In this document: in pieces, positions 1 to 8,176 of the stretch
Numbering within the stretch: the stretch's first letter is position 1
Layout: each line of letters opens with the position of its first letter
From: Pseudomonadota bacterium
Lineage (GTDB): Bacteria; Pseudomonadota; Alphaproteobacteria; Caulobacterales; Caulobacteraceae
Direction of reading: 5' to 3'
Assembly (NCBI GenBank): GCA_023445955.1
Contig: JAEXJH010000273.1
Location: forward strand, 1-19,604
DNA: 19,604 bases
Notes under the pieces: generated by a model
The model's input: the letters and a program-made list of their open reading frames with translations, nothing else
What the model was told of the DNA's origin: nothing
Databases searched by the model: none
Position numbers and translations under genes: made by a program

Positions 1-1503
1 GCCCAGCGCCTGATCGCGGACCCGACCCGCCAGGCCGCCGGACGCCAAGGCGACGGCCCAGAACACCACCAGCGTAATGAAGTCCGTCGGCGCGCCGATC
101 GCCAGGCTGTAGCGCGGCTCCAGGAACAGGTAGTTGTAGATGAAGAACGCCACCGTCGCGGCGACCAGCGCCGGCCGCAGGCCGCGCAGCACCCCGGCGG
201 CCAGCACGGCGGCCAGGAAGATCATCCCCAGGTCGACGTGGTCGAAGACGACGTCAAGGCCCCAGGCGCTCAGCGTCGCGGCCAGGACGAACAGCGCGCC
301 GACCGCATAGCCCTGCCAGGCGCCCAATCTGAACGGCTTGGCGGGCTTTGGCTCGCGCTCGTGGCTGGCCTCGGTGATCACGTGCACCGCCACGCCACGC
401 GCCTCGCGCAGCAGGGCCGAGGCCAGGGAGCGGCCCAGACGCTCGCGCCACCAGCTTTCGACCGACTTGCCGATGACGATCTGGGTGACGTTGCTGCGCC
501 GAGCATAGGCCATCACGGTCGCGACGATGTCGCCGCCGGTCAGGGCCACCGTCGCGCCACCCAACTGCTCGGCCAGGCGATAGGCCTCGCCGAGGCGGGC
601 CGCGCCGTCTGCGCCGGTCGCCGGCCGATCGGTGCGCTCGACGTGGGCGACGATCCAAGGCGCGTCCATCATCATATCCGACAGCCGCCGACCCGACCGG
701 ACCAGCGAGCCGGCCATGGCGTCGCCGCTGACCAGCACCAGGATCCGCTCACCGGCCGCCCAGGGGCCCTCGACGCCCTTCTCGCGCATGGCCGCGACCA
801 GCTGGTCGTCGACGGTCTGGGCCGCGCGGCGCAGGGCCAGCTCGCGCAAGGCGGTGAGGTTCTCGACCTTGAAGAAGTTGTCCGCCGCCAGTCGCGCGGT
901 CTCAGGCACGTAGACCTTGCCGGCCGCCATCCGCTCACGCAGTTCCTCGGGCGTGATGTCGACCAGCTCGATGGAGTCGGCGCGCGACAGGGCGCTGTCG
1001 GGCACCGTCTCGCGCTGGCGCACGCCGGTGATGCGCAGGATGACCTCGACCAGGCTCTCCAGGTGCTGGACGTTCAGGGTGGTCCAGACATCGACGCCGG
1101 CGTCCAGCAGCTCCTCGACATCCTGCCAGCGCTTGGGATGGCGCGAGCCCGGCGCATTGGAGTGGGCGTATTCGTCGACCAGCAGCACCTTGGGCTTGCG
1201 CGCCAGGGCCGCGTCGAGGTCGAACTCCATCAAGACGTTGCCGCGATGCTCGATCGACTTGCGCGGCAGAACCTCCATGCCGCGCAGCAGGCTCTCGGTC
1301 TCGCGCCGGCCGTGGGTCTCGACGACGCCGATCAGGACGTCGACGCCTTCCGCCTTCCTGCGGCGGGCGGCGCGCAGCATCTCGTAGGTCTTGCCCACGC
1401 CCGGGGCCATGCCCAGAAACACCTTGAGGCGCCCCCGGCGCGCCTTGTTGGCGGCGGCCAGGAGCGCCTCGGGATCTGGACGGATCGGTTCGTCCGCTGG
1501 CAA
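1..1503 (-). CDS. kdpD: KdpD, potassium-sensing histidine kinase, N-terminal part (cut by left edge)
   Basis: KdpD is the membrane sensor kinase that, with KdpE, switches on the kdp operon when K+ is limiting. The visible 501 codons hold the cytoplasmic N-terminal KdpD domain: Walker A GMAPGVGKT at residues 31-39, and a Walker B-like LLVDEYAHSN. A Usp-like domain follows (IVIGKSVESWWRERLGRSL). Then come hydrophobic spans from about residue 395, with the family motif YNYLFLEPRYSL. The dimerisation and ATPase kinase domains lie beyond the window. I chose a TTG start because it directly follows the kdpC stop (TAG then TTG) and gives PADEPIRPDPEALLAAANKA, a usual KdpD beginning; no better upstream start fits. 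Zero spacing implies translational coupling to kdpC. Family identity is secure; the start is inferred. Confidence 0.95.
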   Translation of the reverse strand, partial: MPADEPIRPDPEALLAAANKARRGRLKVFLGMAPGVGKTYEMLRAARRRKAEGVDVLIGVVETHGRRETESLLRGMEVLPRKSIEHRGNVLMEFDLDAALARKPKVLLVDEYAHSNAPGSRHPKRWQDVEELLDAGVDVWTTLNVQHLESLVEVILRITGVRQRETVPDSALSRADSIELVDITPEELRERMAAGKVYVPETARLAADNFFKVENLTALRELALRRAAQTVDDQLVAAMREKGVEGPWAAGERILVLVSGDAMAGSLVRSGRRLSDMMMDAPWIVAHVERTDRPATGADGAARLGEAYRLAEQLGGATVALTGGDIVATVMAYARRSNVTQIVIGKSVESWWRERLGRSLASALLREARGVAVHVITEASHEREPKPAKPFRLGAWQGYAVGALFVLAATLSAWGLDVVFDHVDLGMIFLAAVLAAGVLRGLRPALVAATVAFFIYNYLFLEPRYSLAIGAPTDFITLVVFWAVALASGGLAGRVRDQALG

Positions 1504-2082
1504 CTAGCCGTCCTTCGGGAAGCGCGCGTCGAGCGCACGGTTGACGGCCAGGACGTTCACCGTCGGCTGGCCGATGAAGCCCAGTAGCGGCGCTTTGGTC
1601 TGGGCGTCAATCACGGCCTGGACCTCGCCCACGGGCACGCCACGCGAGCGGGCCACGCGCGGCGCCTGGAAGCGGGCGTTGGCCGGCGAGACGTCCGGAT
1701 CCAGGCCCGATCCCGAGGTGGTCACCGCGTCGGCGGGGATGGCCACGCCGGGATTCTCGGCCCGCAGCGCCTTGGCGTCGGCGGTTTCGCGCGCGATCAG
1801 CTTGTCGTTCAGCGGACCCATGTTCGAGCCGCTGGACGCGCTGGCGTCGTAGCCGTTGCCAGCCGCCGACGGACGCGGATGCAGGTATTCCGGCTTGCTG
1901 AAGCCCTGGGCGATCAGGGACGAGCCGATGACCGTTCCCTTGGCGTCCTTGACCAGGCTGCCGTTGGCCTGGGCCGGGAACGCCGCCTGGGCGACGCCAG
2001 TGACGGCCAGCGGATAGGCCAGGCCCAGGAGGGCCGTGAACAGGCCCATGGAAACCAGGGCCGGGCGAAGATGTGCAAGCAT
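1504..2082 (-). CDS. kdpC: KdpC, K+-transporting ATPase subunit C
   Basis: KdpC is the single-span stabilising subunit of the KdpFABC pump, with a large periplasmic domain. The 192-residue product matches the usual family length of about 190. An N-terminal membrane segment (roughly residues 8-33) is followed by the family signatures HPRPSAAGNGYDASASSGSN and, near the C-terminus, LLGFIGQPTVNVLAVNRALD. An upstream in-frame ATG would add 15 non-conserved residues. The ATG at 2082 is preferred because GAGGAG (2091-2096 on this strand) sits 8 nt upstream. That Shine-Dalgarno overlaps the porin stop codon, so translation of the two genes is probably linked. kdpD begins at the nucleotide after the kdpC stop. 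Confidence 0.96.
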   Translation of the reverse strand: MLAHLRPALVSMGLFTALLGLAYPLAVTGVAQAAFPAQANGSLVKDAKGTVIGSSLIAQGFSKPEYLHPRPSAAGNGYDASASSGSNMGPLNDKLIARETADAKALRAENPGVAIPADAVTTSGSGLDPDVSPANARFQAPRVARSRGVPVGEVQAVIDAQTKAPLLGFIGQPTVNVLAVNRALDARFPKDG

Positions 2083-2090
2083 GGTGGCGG

Positions 2091-2096
2091 CTCCTC
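2091..2096 (-). promoter_or_regulatory. Ribosome binding site of kdpC
   Basis: GAGGAG lies 8 nt before the ATG at 2082 and overlaps the stop codon of the preceding porin gene by one base. It decides the kdpC start in favour of 2082 over the longer in-frame option at 2127. Confidence 0.75.
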
Positions 2097-2776
2097 TAGA
2101 AGGCGGCCTTGAGCGAGATGACGCCACGGCTGCCGTACAGCTTGCCGAAGGCGTGCTCGCCGGTGTCGTGGTAGCGCAGGTCGAGGGTCAGGTTGCTGGT
2201 CAGGGCGTAGGCCGCGCCGACGTTCCAGGTCGTGTAGTCGCCGGAGCCCTTGTAGGTCTGGTGACCGACCGCGCCCGAGAGCGACAGCTTGTCGATCACC
2301 GGATAGCTGCCGTTCAGCTCGTAGTAGACGGCCTCGTCGGCGGCGCCGAAGCTGTCGGGGCTGTAGAACACCGCAGCGCCGATCGCGCCCTTGCCGGCTG
2401 GGATCGAACCGGCGGCCTTGAATTCGACATTGCCGTAGTCCGCGCCTTTCGGCGCGCCGGCATAGCCGTAGTAGATCACGCCGAAGTCCAGCGAGGCCGG
2501 GCCAAGGGTCGGCTTGTAGCCGGCATAGAGGTCGATCTCGGCGTCGGTCTTGTCGCCGAAGTCGACGTTCGAGGCCCAGGTCCCGGCGTAGAATTTGCCG
2601 GCGGCCAAGTCGACGCCGCCGAAGACTTGAGCTTTCTCATTGGTCTGGGAAACGCCGCGGAACACGTAGTCCGAAGCGACGCCGACATTGTAGCTCAGCT
2701 TCGGAGCGTCCTGCGCCTGGGCGACGCCGGCCGTCAGGGCCAGCGCTGCGGCGACGGCGAAAACACGGGAAGTCAT
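2096..2776 (-). CDS. TorF-family putative outer-membrane porin inside the kdp operon
   Basis: The product resembles the TorF/Gcw_chp family of predicted outer-membrane beta-barrel proteins (a small family of unassigned function). From the ATG at 2776 it has 226 residues. A clean signal peptide spans residues 1-21, ending in AQA before QDAPKLSYNVG. The family-like start of the barrel, VASDYVFRGVSQTNEKAQVFGG, follows, with alternating aromatic/polar strands such as KFYAGTWASNVDFG and DLYAGYKP, and a terminal Phe (ISLKAAF) as expected for BAM-assembled barrels. An upstream ATG at 2815 overlaps the kdpB stop but would put charged residues ahead of the signal peptide, so I rejected it. The gene lies 38 nt after kdpB and 13 nt before kdpC, in the same direction. 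A role in outer-membrane K+ entry is inference from position only. Confidence 0.85.
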   Translation of the reverse strand: MTSRVFAVAAALALTAGVAQAQDAPKLSYNVGVASDYVFRGVSQTNEKAQVFGGVDLAAGKFYAGTWASNVDFGDKTDAEIDLYAGYKPTLGPASLDFGVIYYGYAGAPKGADYGNVEFKAAGSIPAGKGAIGAAVFYSPDSFGAADEAVYYELNGSYPVIDKLSLSGAVGHQTYKGSGDYTTWNVGAAYALTSNLTLDLRYHDTGEHAFGKLYGSRGVISLKAAF

Positions 2777-2814
2777 GGTCGTAAGGTCTTTCGAAATCAG
2801 GGAAATGCGGGGCA

Positions 2815-4875
2815 TCAGGCCAGGCCCAGGGCCGAGACGATCAGGTCGATCAGCTTGATGCCGATGAACGGGGCGACCAGGCCGCCCAGGCCGTAGACCG
2901 TCAAGTTGCGCGACAAGAGCTTGCCGGCGCCGATGGCGCGGTACTTCACGCCCTTCAGGGCCAGGGGAATCAGCGCCACGATGATCAGGGCGTTGAAGAT
3001 CACCGCCGACAGGATGGCGCTCTGCGGGCTGTGCAGGCGCATGACGTTCAGGGCTCCCAGCGCCGGCAGGGCCACCACGAACATCGCCGGGATGATGGCG
3101 AAGTACTTGGCCACGTCGTTGGCGATCGAGAACGTCGTCAGAGCGCCGCGGGTGATCAGCATCTGCTTGCCGACCTCGACAATCTCGATGACCTTGGTCG
3201 GGTCGCTGTCAAGATCGACCATGTTGCCGGCCTCACGGGCCGCCTGGGCGCCGGTCTGCATGGCCACGCCGACATCGGCTTGAGCGAGCGCCGGCGCGTC
3301 GTTGGCCCCGTCGCCGCACATGGCCACCAGCCGGCCCTTGGCTTGCTCGTCGCGCATCAGGCGGAGCTTGTCCTCGGGCGTGGCCTCGGCGAGGAAGTCG
3401 TCGACGCCGGCTTCCGAAGCGATGGCCGCGGCGGTCACCGGGTTGTCGCCGGTGATCATCACGGTGCGCAGGCCCATGCGGCGCAGGTCGGCGAAGCGGG
3501 CCTTCACGCCGGGCTTCACGACGTCCTTCAGGTGAATGACGCCGACCAGGGCGCCGTCCTCGCTGACCGCCAGCGGCGTGCCGCCCGAGCGAGCGATCCG
3601 GTCGACGGCGGCGGCGACCTCGGCCGGCACGGCCTTGGGATCCAGGTCCAACGAGCGATAGACCGCGTCCACTGCGCCCTTGCGCCAGGACTTGCCGTTC
3701 GCATCCAGGCCCGACTGGCGGGTCGTGGCGCTGAAGGCGATGGCGGTCGCGCCTTCCGGCGCCTCGACCACGAACCCCTGGTTGCGGCCCAGCTCGATGA
3801 TCGAGCGGCCTTCCGGGGTCTCGTCGGCCATCGAGGCCATCAGGGCGGCGCGCAGGGCGACGTCCGGACGCACGCCGGGGGCGGCGATCACCTCGGTGGC
3901 CATGCGGTTGCCGAAGGTGATGGTGCCGGTCTTGTCCAGCAGCAGGGTGTCGACGTCGCCGGCCGCTTCCACCGCGCGGCCCGAGGTGGCCAGGACGTTG
4001 ACCTTCAGCAGGCGGTCCATGCCGGCGATGCCGACGGCGCTGAGCAGCCCGCCGATGGTCGTAGGGATCAGCGTGATGAACAGCGCGCCCAGCACAATCG
4101 GGTCCAGGTTGACGCCCGAGAACTTGCCCAGGCCCAACAGGGTGACGACCGCGATCAGGAAGATCAGGGTCAGGCCCGCCAGCAGCACGGCCAGGGCGAT
4201 CTCGTTCGGCGTCTTGCGACGATCCGCGCCCTCGACCATGGCGATCATGCGGTCAAGGAAGGTCGAGCCCGGCGCGGCGGTGACGCGAACCTTCAGCCAG
4301 TCAGAGACCACGGTCGTGCCGCCGGTGACGGCCGAGCGGTCGCCGCCGCTTTCGCGGATGACGGGTGCGCTCTCACCGGTGATGGCGGCCTCGTTGACGC
4401 TGGCCACGCCCTCGATGATCTCGCCGTCGGTCGGGATGACGTCGCCAGCCTCGACCAGGATGATCTCCCCGACCCCAAGCTTGTGGGCTGGGGTCGGGAT
4501 CCATGTGCCGGTCTTGGGGTCGACGATCAGCTTGGCCTTGGTCGTGACCCGAGCGGCGCGCAGACTGTCGGCCGCGGCCTTGCCCCGCCCTTCGGCGACG
4601 CTCTCGGCCAGGTTGGCGAACAGCACGGTGGCCCAGAGCCACAGGGCGATCTGGATGGCGAAGCCCGCCGACTGGTGCGCGGCCAGGGCCGCGCCCGCCG
4701 AAAGGGTCGACAGCAGGGCCACAATCCAGGTGGCGAAGATCACCGGATTGCCGGTCAGCTTGCGCGGATCCAGCTTGATGAAGCTGTCCTTGGCCGCGCG
4801 GGCCAGGACGGCGCTGGAGAGGCCGCCGGCGATGGCGCGCCGGCCCTCCCCGGCTTGGATGTCTACAGTGGTCAT
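2815..4875 (-). CDS. kdpB: KdpB, K+-transporting P-type ATPase catalytic subunit
   Basis: KdpB hydrolyses ATP to power K+ import through KdpA. The 686-residue protein has the complete P-type set: TGES at 166-169 in the actuator domain, the phosphorylated aspartate D314 in DKTGTIT, and [16 protein letters not shown] in the P domain. Membrane spans lie near residues 45-90, 225-280 and at the C-terminus, including [14 protein letters not shown], which corresponds to the region carrying the coupling Asp and Lys in E. coli KdpB. Ser169 in TGES matches the Ser whose phosphorylation inhibits E. coli KdpB at high K+, so the same off-switch is possible here. The start at 4875 lies 18 nt after kdpA, with only a weak Shine-Dalgarno (AAGAGA). 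Confidence 0.98.
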   Translation of the reverse strand: MTTVDIQAGEGRRAIAGGLSSAVLARAAKDSFIKLDPRKLTGNPVIFATWIVALLSTLSAGAALAAHQSAGFAIQIALWLWATVLFANLAESVAEGRGKAAADSLRAARVTTKAKLIVDPKTGTWIPTPAHKLGVGEIILVEAGDVIPTDGEIIEGVASVNEAAITGESAPVIRESGGDRSAVTGGTTVVSDWLKVRVTAAPGSTFLDRMIAMVEGADRRKTPNEIALAVLLAGLTLIFLIAVVTLLGLGKFSGVNLDPIVLGALFITLIPTTIGGLLSAVGIAGMDRLLKVNVLATSGRAVEAAGDVDTLLLDKTGTITFGNRMATEVIAAPGVRPDVALRAALMASMADETPEGRSIIELGRNQGFVVEAPEGATAIAFSATTRQSGLDANGKSWRKGAVDAVYRSLDLDPKAVPAEVAAAVDRIARSGGTPLAVSEDGALVGVIHLKDVVKPGVKARFADLRRMGLRTVMITGDNPVTAAAIASEAGVDDFLAEATPEDKLRLMRDEQAKGRLVAMCGDGANDAPALAQADVGVAMQTGAQAAREAGNMVDLDSDPTKVIEIVEVGKQMLITRGALTTFSIANDVAKYFAIIPAMFVVALPALGALNVMRLHSPQSAILSAVIFNALIIVALIPLALKGVKYRAIGAGKLLSRNLTVYGLGGLVAPFIGIKLIDLIVSALGLA

Positions 4876-4893
4876 GGGATTGATCTCTTGGGA

Positions 4894-6603
4894 TCAGTGG
4901 CCGGCCACGAAGGCGAGCGCTTGGAAGTGCTCGACGATCGGACCCAGGGCCAGAGCGGGGAAGAACTGCAGGCCGCCCAGGATCAGGATCACCCCGATCA
5001 GGAGGCCGACGAAAAGGCCGCCGTGCGTGGGCAGCGTGCCGGCCGAGGGCGCCAGCTTGGGCTTGGCGGCCAGGGCGCCGGCGATGGCCAGCACCGCGAC
5101 GATCGGCAGGAAGCGCCCCATCGCCATGGAGACGGCCAGGGTGGTGTCCCACCACGGCGCGTTGGCGGTCAGGCCGGCGAAGGCCGAGCCGTTATTGGCC
5201 GTGGCCGAGGTGTAGGCGTAGAGGATTTCCGACAGGCCGTGGGGACCTGCGTGCATCAGGCCCTTCAGCGCCTCGGGCAGCACCGCGGCGACAGCCGAGA
5301 AGCCCAGGACGCAGATCGGGATCGCCAGGACCGCCAGGATCGACAGCTTGACCTCGCGAGCCTCGATCTTCTTGCCCAGGTATTCGGGCGTGCGGCCCAC
5401 CATCAGGCCGGCGACGAACACGGCCAGGATGGCCATGACTACCATCAGCGCGATGCCCGAACCGATGCCGCCGGGCAGGATCTCGCCCAGGTGCATCAGG
5501 AACATCGTCATGGCGCCGCCGATCGGCATCAGGCTGGAGTGCATGCCGTTGACCGAGCCGTTCGAGGCGCCGGTCGTGGCGGCGGCCCAGGCGGCGGTGG
5601 CGGGCGCGCCGAAGCGGACCTCCTTGCCCTCCATGTTCACGGCCGTCTCAACGCCGGCGACCTTCTGGGCCGGGGCGGTCATGGTCTCGGAGGCGTAGAT
5701 GGTCGCCGCGCTGGCGAAAAGCAGCACGAAGGCGGCCATCACCAGGGCCCGAACGTCCTTCTTGGCCAGGACCGAGCGGCCAAAGGCGAAGAAGGCGGCC
5801 CAGCCCAGCACGTTCAGCGACACGGCCGTGATCAGGTTGGTCAGGGCCGTCGGGTTCTCGAAGGGGTGGGCGGAGTTGGCGTTGAAAATGCCGCCACCGT
5901 TGATGCCCAGCATCTTGATGGCTTCCTGCGAGGCCACGGCGTAGAGCGAGATCTTCTGCTCCGCGCCCTCAATCGTATGAGCGACGACGCCGGCCGACAG
6001 GGTCTGGGGCAGGCCCAGGGCGACCAGGACGACAGCCACCACGAACGACAGCGGCAGCAGCACGTAGAGCGTGGTGCGGATCAGGTCGGCCCAGAAGTTA
6101 CCGACGCCCTCGCCGCGATTGGCGGTGAAGCCGCGCGCCAGGGCCGCGGCGATCGTTGCGCCCGTCGAGGCCGAGACGAAGTTCTGCGTCGTCAACACCA
6201 GCATCTGGCTGAGCGTCGACATGGTCGTCTCGCCCCCATAGCTCTGCCAGTTGGTGTTGGTGATGAAGCTGATGGCGGTGTTGAACGCCAGGTGGCCCGA
6301 CAGACCGGGGAAGCCCTGTGGGTTCAACGGCAGCACACCCTGCAGGCGCAGGACCGCATAGGTGATCGCAAAGCCGACGAGGTTGAAGACCAGTAGCGCG
6401 AACGCGTAGCCGTGCCAGCTCTGGCTCTTCTTCGGATCGACGCCGCAAGCGGTGTAGAAGAAGGCCTCGAACGGCTTCATCACCGGATCGAGCCAGGTGC
6501 GCTCGCCATTCCAGACGCGCGACATGAAAACGCCCAGCGGCCAGCCGATCGCGACCGCCAGGCCAAGCGTGAGGGCGATCTCCGCCCACCCTTGCCAATT
6601 CAT
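4894..6603 (-). CDS. kdpA: KdpA, K+-binding and channel-like subunit
   Basis: KdpA is the inner-membrane K+ selectivity subunit, related to SKT channel-like transporters. The 569 residues match the family length. Conserved pore and signature segments are clear: [20 protein letters not shown] near residue 110, [18 protein letters not shown] near residue 235, and [20 protein letters not shown] near residue 460. About ten hydrophobic spans are spread along the protein. The start ATG at 6603 gives [20 protein letters not shown], a normal KdpA beginning, and lies 13 nt after the kdpF stop. No frame break or missing segment is visible. Confidence 0.98.
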   Translation of the reverse strand: MNWQGWAEIALTLGLAVAIGWPLGVFMSRVWNGERTWLDPVMKPFEAFFYTACGVDPKKSQSWHGYAFALLVFNLVGFAITYAVLRLQGVLPLNPQGFPGLSGHLAFNTAISFITNTNWQSYGGETTMSTLSQMLVLTTQNFVSASTGATIAAALARGFTANRGEGVGNFWADLIRTTLYVLLPLSFVVAVVLVALGLPQTLSAGVVAHTIEGAEQKISLYAVASQEAIKMLGINGGGIFNANSAHPFENPTALTNLITAVSLNVLGWAAFFAFGRSVLAKKDVRALVMAAFVLLFASAATIYASETMTAPAQKVAGVETAVNMEGKEVRFGAPATAAWAAATTGASNGSVNGMHSSLMPIGGAMTMFLMHLGEILPGGIGSGIALMVVMAILAVFVAGLMVGRTPEYLGKKIEAREVKLSILAVLAIPICVLGFSAVAAVLPEALKGLMHAGPHGLSEILYAYTSATANNGSAFAGLTANAPWWDTTLAVSMAMGRFLPIVAVLAIAGALAAKPKLAPSAGTLPTHGGLFVGLLIGVILILGGLQFFPALALGPIVEHFQALAFVAGH

Positions 6604-6616
6604 AGGGATATGTCCG

Positions 6617-6703
6617 TCAGAACTTGTCGGGTCGCAGCATCGCCGCGACCATGTAGCCGGCGACGACGATCGCCCCGGCGGCCCACAAGAGGTTCACAAG
6701 CAT
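6617..6703 (-). CDS. kdpF: KdpF, small K+-ATPase subunit (28 residues)
   Basis: KdpF is a single-span peptide that stabilises the Kdp complex. The frame starting with ATG at 6703 encodes 28 residues: one hydrophobic helix ([18 protein letters not shown]) ending in LRPDKF. That ending matches the family pattern (GY-x-x-x-A-L-x-R-P-E-x-F at the C-terminus). It sits exactly where kdpF is expected, 13 nt before kdpA, and begins 2 nt after the stop of the preceding 27-residue frame. It is too short for default ORF finding. Identity rests on position, length and the C-terminal motif. Confidence 0.9.
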   Translation of the reverse strand: MLVNLLWAAGAIVVAGYMVAAMLRPDKF

Positions 6704-6705
6704 GG

Positions 6706-6789
6706 CTAAACGCGCCTCAGCGCGGCGGCGAAAGCGCCGAAGAGGGCGAACAGGCCTAAGGCCAGCGCCCCAAAGATGAGATCAGCCAT
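6706..6789 (-). CDS. Unnamed 27-residue membrane peptide, first gene of the kdp operon
   Basis: A 27-codon frame starts with ATG at 6789 behind a perfect Shine-Dalgarno (AAGGAGG, 6 nt upstream), the strongest in this operon. The product is one hydrophobic helix, MADLIFGALALGLFALFGAF, followed by AAALRRV, a positive tail. Its stop codon is 2 nt before the kdpF ATG, so translation of kdpF is probably coupled to it. From memory, short frames of similar design, with a helix rich in F and A and a short charged tail, occur ahead of kdpF in other bacteria, but I cannot name a family. An accessory Kdp peptide or a leader peptide that sets kdpF expression are the main options. Confidence 0.7.
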   Translation of the reverse strand: MADLIFGALALGLFALFGAFAAALRRV

Positions 6790-6794
6790 AACGG

Positions 6795-6801
6795 CCTCCT
6801 T
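6795..6801 (-). promoter_or_regulatory. Ribosome binding site of the 27-residue peptide
   Basis: AAGGAGG ends 5 nt before the ATG at 6789 on the minus strand (CCGTT between). Such a full match to the 16S anti-Shine-Dalgarno is the main reason for calling the peptide a real gene. Confidence 0.75.
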
Positions 6802-6889
6802 TGGTGTCGGAGGCCAGGGACCATGTCCGGGCGTAAGGGCTCTATGTCGAAGCGCGGCCGCCGCATAAGGACGGCGTAAAGATCACGCT
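6802..6889 (-). promoter_or_regulatory. Probable kdp promoter and operator region with three phased repeats
   Basis: The segment ahead of the kdp operon carries three copies of the heptamer YTTAYGC (minus strand) at 6874-6880, 6863-6869 and 6831-6837. Their starts are 11 and 32 bp apart, about one and three helical turns, so all lie on one face of the DNA. OmpR/PhoB-family regulators, to which KdpE belongs, commonly bind direct repeats spaced by 11 bp. I see no convincing -35/-10 pair, which would fit an activator-dependent promoter. That KdpE binds here is inference. Confidence 0.45.
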
Positions 6890-7111
6890 CTAGGCGGCGA
6901 CGCTGTTGGCGGCCACGCGGGCGTCCAGCTTGGCCAGCTTGACCAGGATGCGGTCCAGGGTCGAGCGCTTCACCGGCTTGCCGTCGCGCAGCTTGGTCCA
7001 GGTGGTTTCGCTGATGGCGTAGCAGTCGAACAGATGCTCGCGCGTCACGGCCGGCAGGCGCGACCGCAGGCGCTGGAAAATTTCTCGGGAGATGGTGACG
7101 GTTTCAGCCAT
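6890..7111 (-). CDS. Small helix-turn-helix-like hypothetical protein
   Basis: I do not recognise a named family. The 73-residue product has no membrane segment or signal peptide. The middle part, from [20 protein letters not shown] to [14 protein letters not shown], reads like a lambda-repressor-type helix-turn-helix: a short helix, a turn, then a second helix starting [11 protein letters not shown], and a third starting RSTLDRIL. The N-terminal half, [17 protein letters not shown], is also helical. The ATG at 7111 has no strong Shine-Dalgarno. The gene points toward the kdp operon and ends about 100 bp ahead of it. A promoter-like sequence with an overlapping inverted repeat lies upstream, consistent with a self-regulated DNA-binding protein, but that function is inferred. 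Confidence 0.7.
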   Translation of the reverse strand: MAETVTISREIFQRLRSRLPAVTREHLFDCYAISETTWTKLRDGKPVKRSTLDRILVKLAKLDARVAANSVAA

Positions 7112-7183
7112 GGGATGGTCTGGTCAGTTACGCTCGGGAAGTGATCCTACCGCGTCCCTATGACGGTGTTGTTGGGCGAGCTT

Positions 7184-7209
7184 ATTTCAGCAGTGCTACG
7201 TTACGCCAA
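7184..7209 (-). promoter_or_regulatory. Possible housekeeping promoter for the small HTH-like gene
   Basis: On the minus strand TTGGCGT (7209-7203), an 11-nt spacer and GCTGAAAT (7191-7184) approximate the Caulobacter housekeeping pattern TTGaCgS, N10-14, GCTANAWC, with a few mismatches. It would place transcription start near 7177, about 65 nt before the ATG at 7111. The -35 hexamer lies inside one arm of the inverted repeat at 7204-7228. Confidence 0.45.
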
Positions 7210-7228
7210 GTTTTCGCCAAACTTGGCG
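7204..7228. repeat. Perfect 10-bp inverted repeat, likely operator
   Basis: CGCCAAGTTT (7204-7213) and AAACTTGGCG (7219-7228) are perfect inverted copies with a 5-nt spacer. The spacer region adds a third CGCCAA at 7215-7220, 11 bp after the first, which can also pair with the right arm. The site covers the putative -35 of the small HTH-like gene. The remaining intergenic DNA to 7372 shows no gene I would support: the only open frame (7160-7360, plus strand) lacks a Shine-Dalgarno and has no protein-like character. Confidence 0.65.
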
Positions 7229-7372
7229 GAAGTTGCGACGAAGCGCGACGCGGGGAGCCCAAAACACGCGCAAGGCCTCGTCAGACAGACGATGGCCCTC
7301 CCCCTCGAAACGGGTAGACCTTACGCTTTGCCAGCCTCGCCAAAAGTGACAAAGCCGTAATCTAAAAGCTGT

Positions 7373-8176
7373 CTAGAGCGTGAAGCGCAGGCCGTCATAA
7401 CCCGCCTCGACACCCGCCGGCAGCCGAGCGGTCAGGGCGTTGTAGTCCAGGTCGATGTGCAGGTTGGTCAGGATGGCGCGCCTGGGCTTGGCCTTGGCGA
7501 TCCATTCCAGGGCCAGCTCGACATGGGCGTGGGTCGGGTGCGGCGTCCAGCGCAGCGCGTCGACGATCCAGACGTCGAGATCGGCCAGGTCCGCCCAGCT
7601 GCCGTCAGGGATGGCGCGGACGTCGGGGGTGTAGGCCACGCCGCCGAAGCGATAGCCGACGGCGCGGATCTCGCCGTGGTCGACATCGAAGGTGTGGACC
7701 GGGATCGCGCCCGAGGGGCCGTCGATCAGGAAGTCCTCGCCCAGCGGCGGGATCAGCTTCGGCTCAAGGATGGCCGGATAGCCGCCACGCGTCTCGAAGA
7801 CATAGCCGAACCGGGTCAGCAGGCCGTCATGCGTGGCCTGGTCCATCCAGGTCGGGATGCGGACGCGCTGATTGAGGAAGAACGGCCGCAGGTCGTCGAT
7901 GCCGTGAGCCTGGTCGGCATGGTCGTGGGTGAACAGCGCGGCGTCGACCCGCTTCACGCCCGCATGAGCGGTCTGCAGGCGCAGGTCCGGCGAGGTGTCG
8001 ACGACGACCGTGGTCTCGTGCTGAGGCCCCTGCCCCAGCCGCCGCACCAGCAGCGAGCAGCGCGAGCGATGGTTCTTGGGCTCCGCCGGATCGCAGTCGC
8101 CCCAATTGCCGTCGGCGCGGGGAACGCCGCCGGACGAGCCGGAGCCCAGGATCGTGAACTCCAGCGGTCCGGTCAT
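7373..8176 (-). CDS. MBL-fold metallo-hydrolase, PhnP-like
   Basis: This is a cytoplasmic metallo-beta-lactamase-fold enzyme of the PhnP-like phosphodiesterase group. In the 267 residues, the opening FTILGSGSSGGVPR is typical of the group. The metal motif HxHxDxxxH is present as THDHADQAH (H84, H86, D88, H91). Further candidate ligands are H167 in DVDHGE, D185 in YTPD and H240 in TNLHID. The substrate cannot be read from the sequence; cyclic nucleotide or phosphodiester hydrolysis is a family-based guess. The start overlaps the tatD stop in an ATGA arrangement. No phosphonate genes are nearby, so a phn role is unlikely. It is the last gene of the rlpA-tmk-holB-tatD run. Confidence 0.88.
   Translation of the reverse strand: MTGPLEFTILGSGSSGGVPRADGNWGDCDPAEPKNHRSRCSLLVRRLGQGPQHETTVVVDTSPDLRLQTAHAGVKRVDAALFTHDHADQAHGIDDLRPFFLNQRVRIPTWMDQATHDGLLTRFGYVFETRGGYPAILEPKLIPPLGEDFLIDGPSGAIPVHTFDVDHGEIRAVGYRFGGVAYTPDVRAIPDGSWADLADLDVWIVDALRWTPHPTHAHVELALEWIAKAKPRRAILTNLHIDLDYNALTARLPAGVEAGYDGLRFTL

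Noticed and set aside
238..1587. A 449-codon plus-strand frame opposite kdpD
   Set aside because: Same explanation: it lies antisense to conserved KdpD sequence and has no protein-like motif.
3031..6396. A 1121-codon open frame on the plus strand opposite kdpB and kdpA
   Set aside because: It is the mirror of two unmistakable genes in GC-rich DNA. Its product is low-complexity, rich in G, H, R, Q and D, with no domain or Shine-Dalgarno.
7160..7360. A 66-codon plus-strand frame in the intergenic region
   Set aside because: No Shine-Dalgarno, unremarkable composition, and it runs across the inverted repeat and promoter-like elements.
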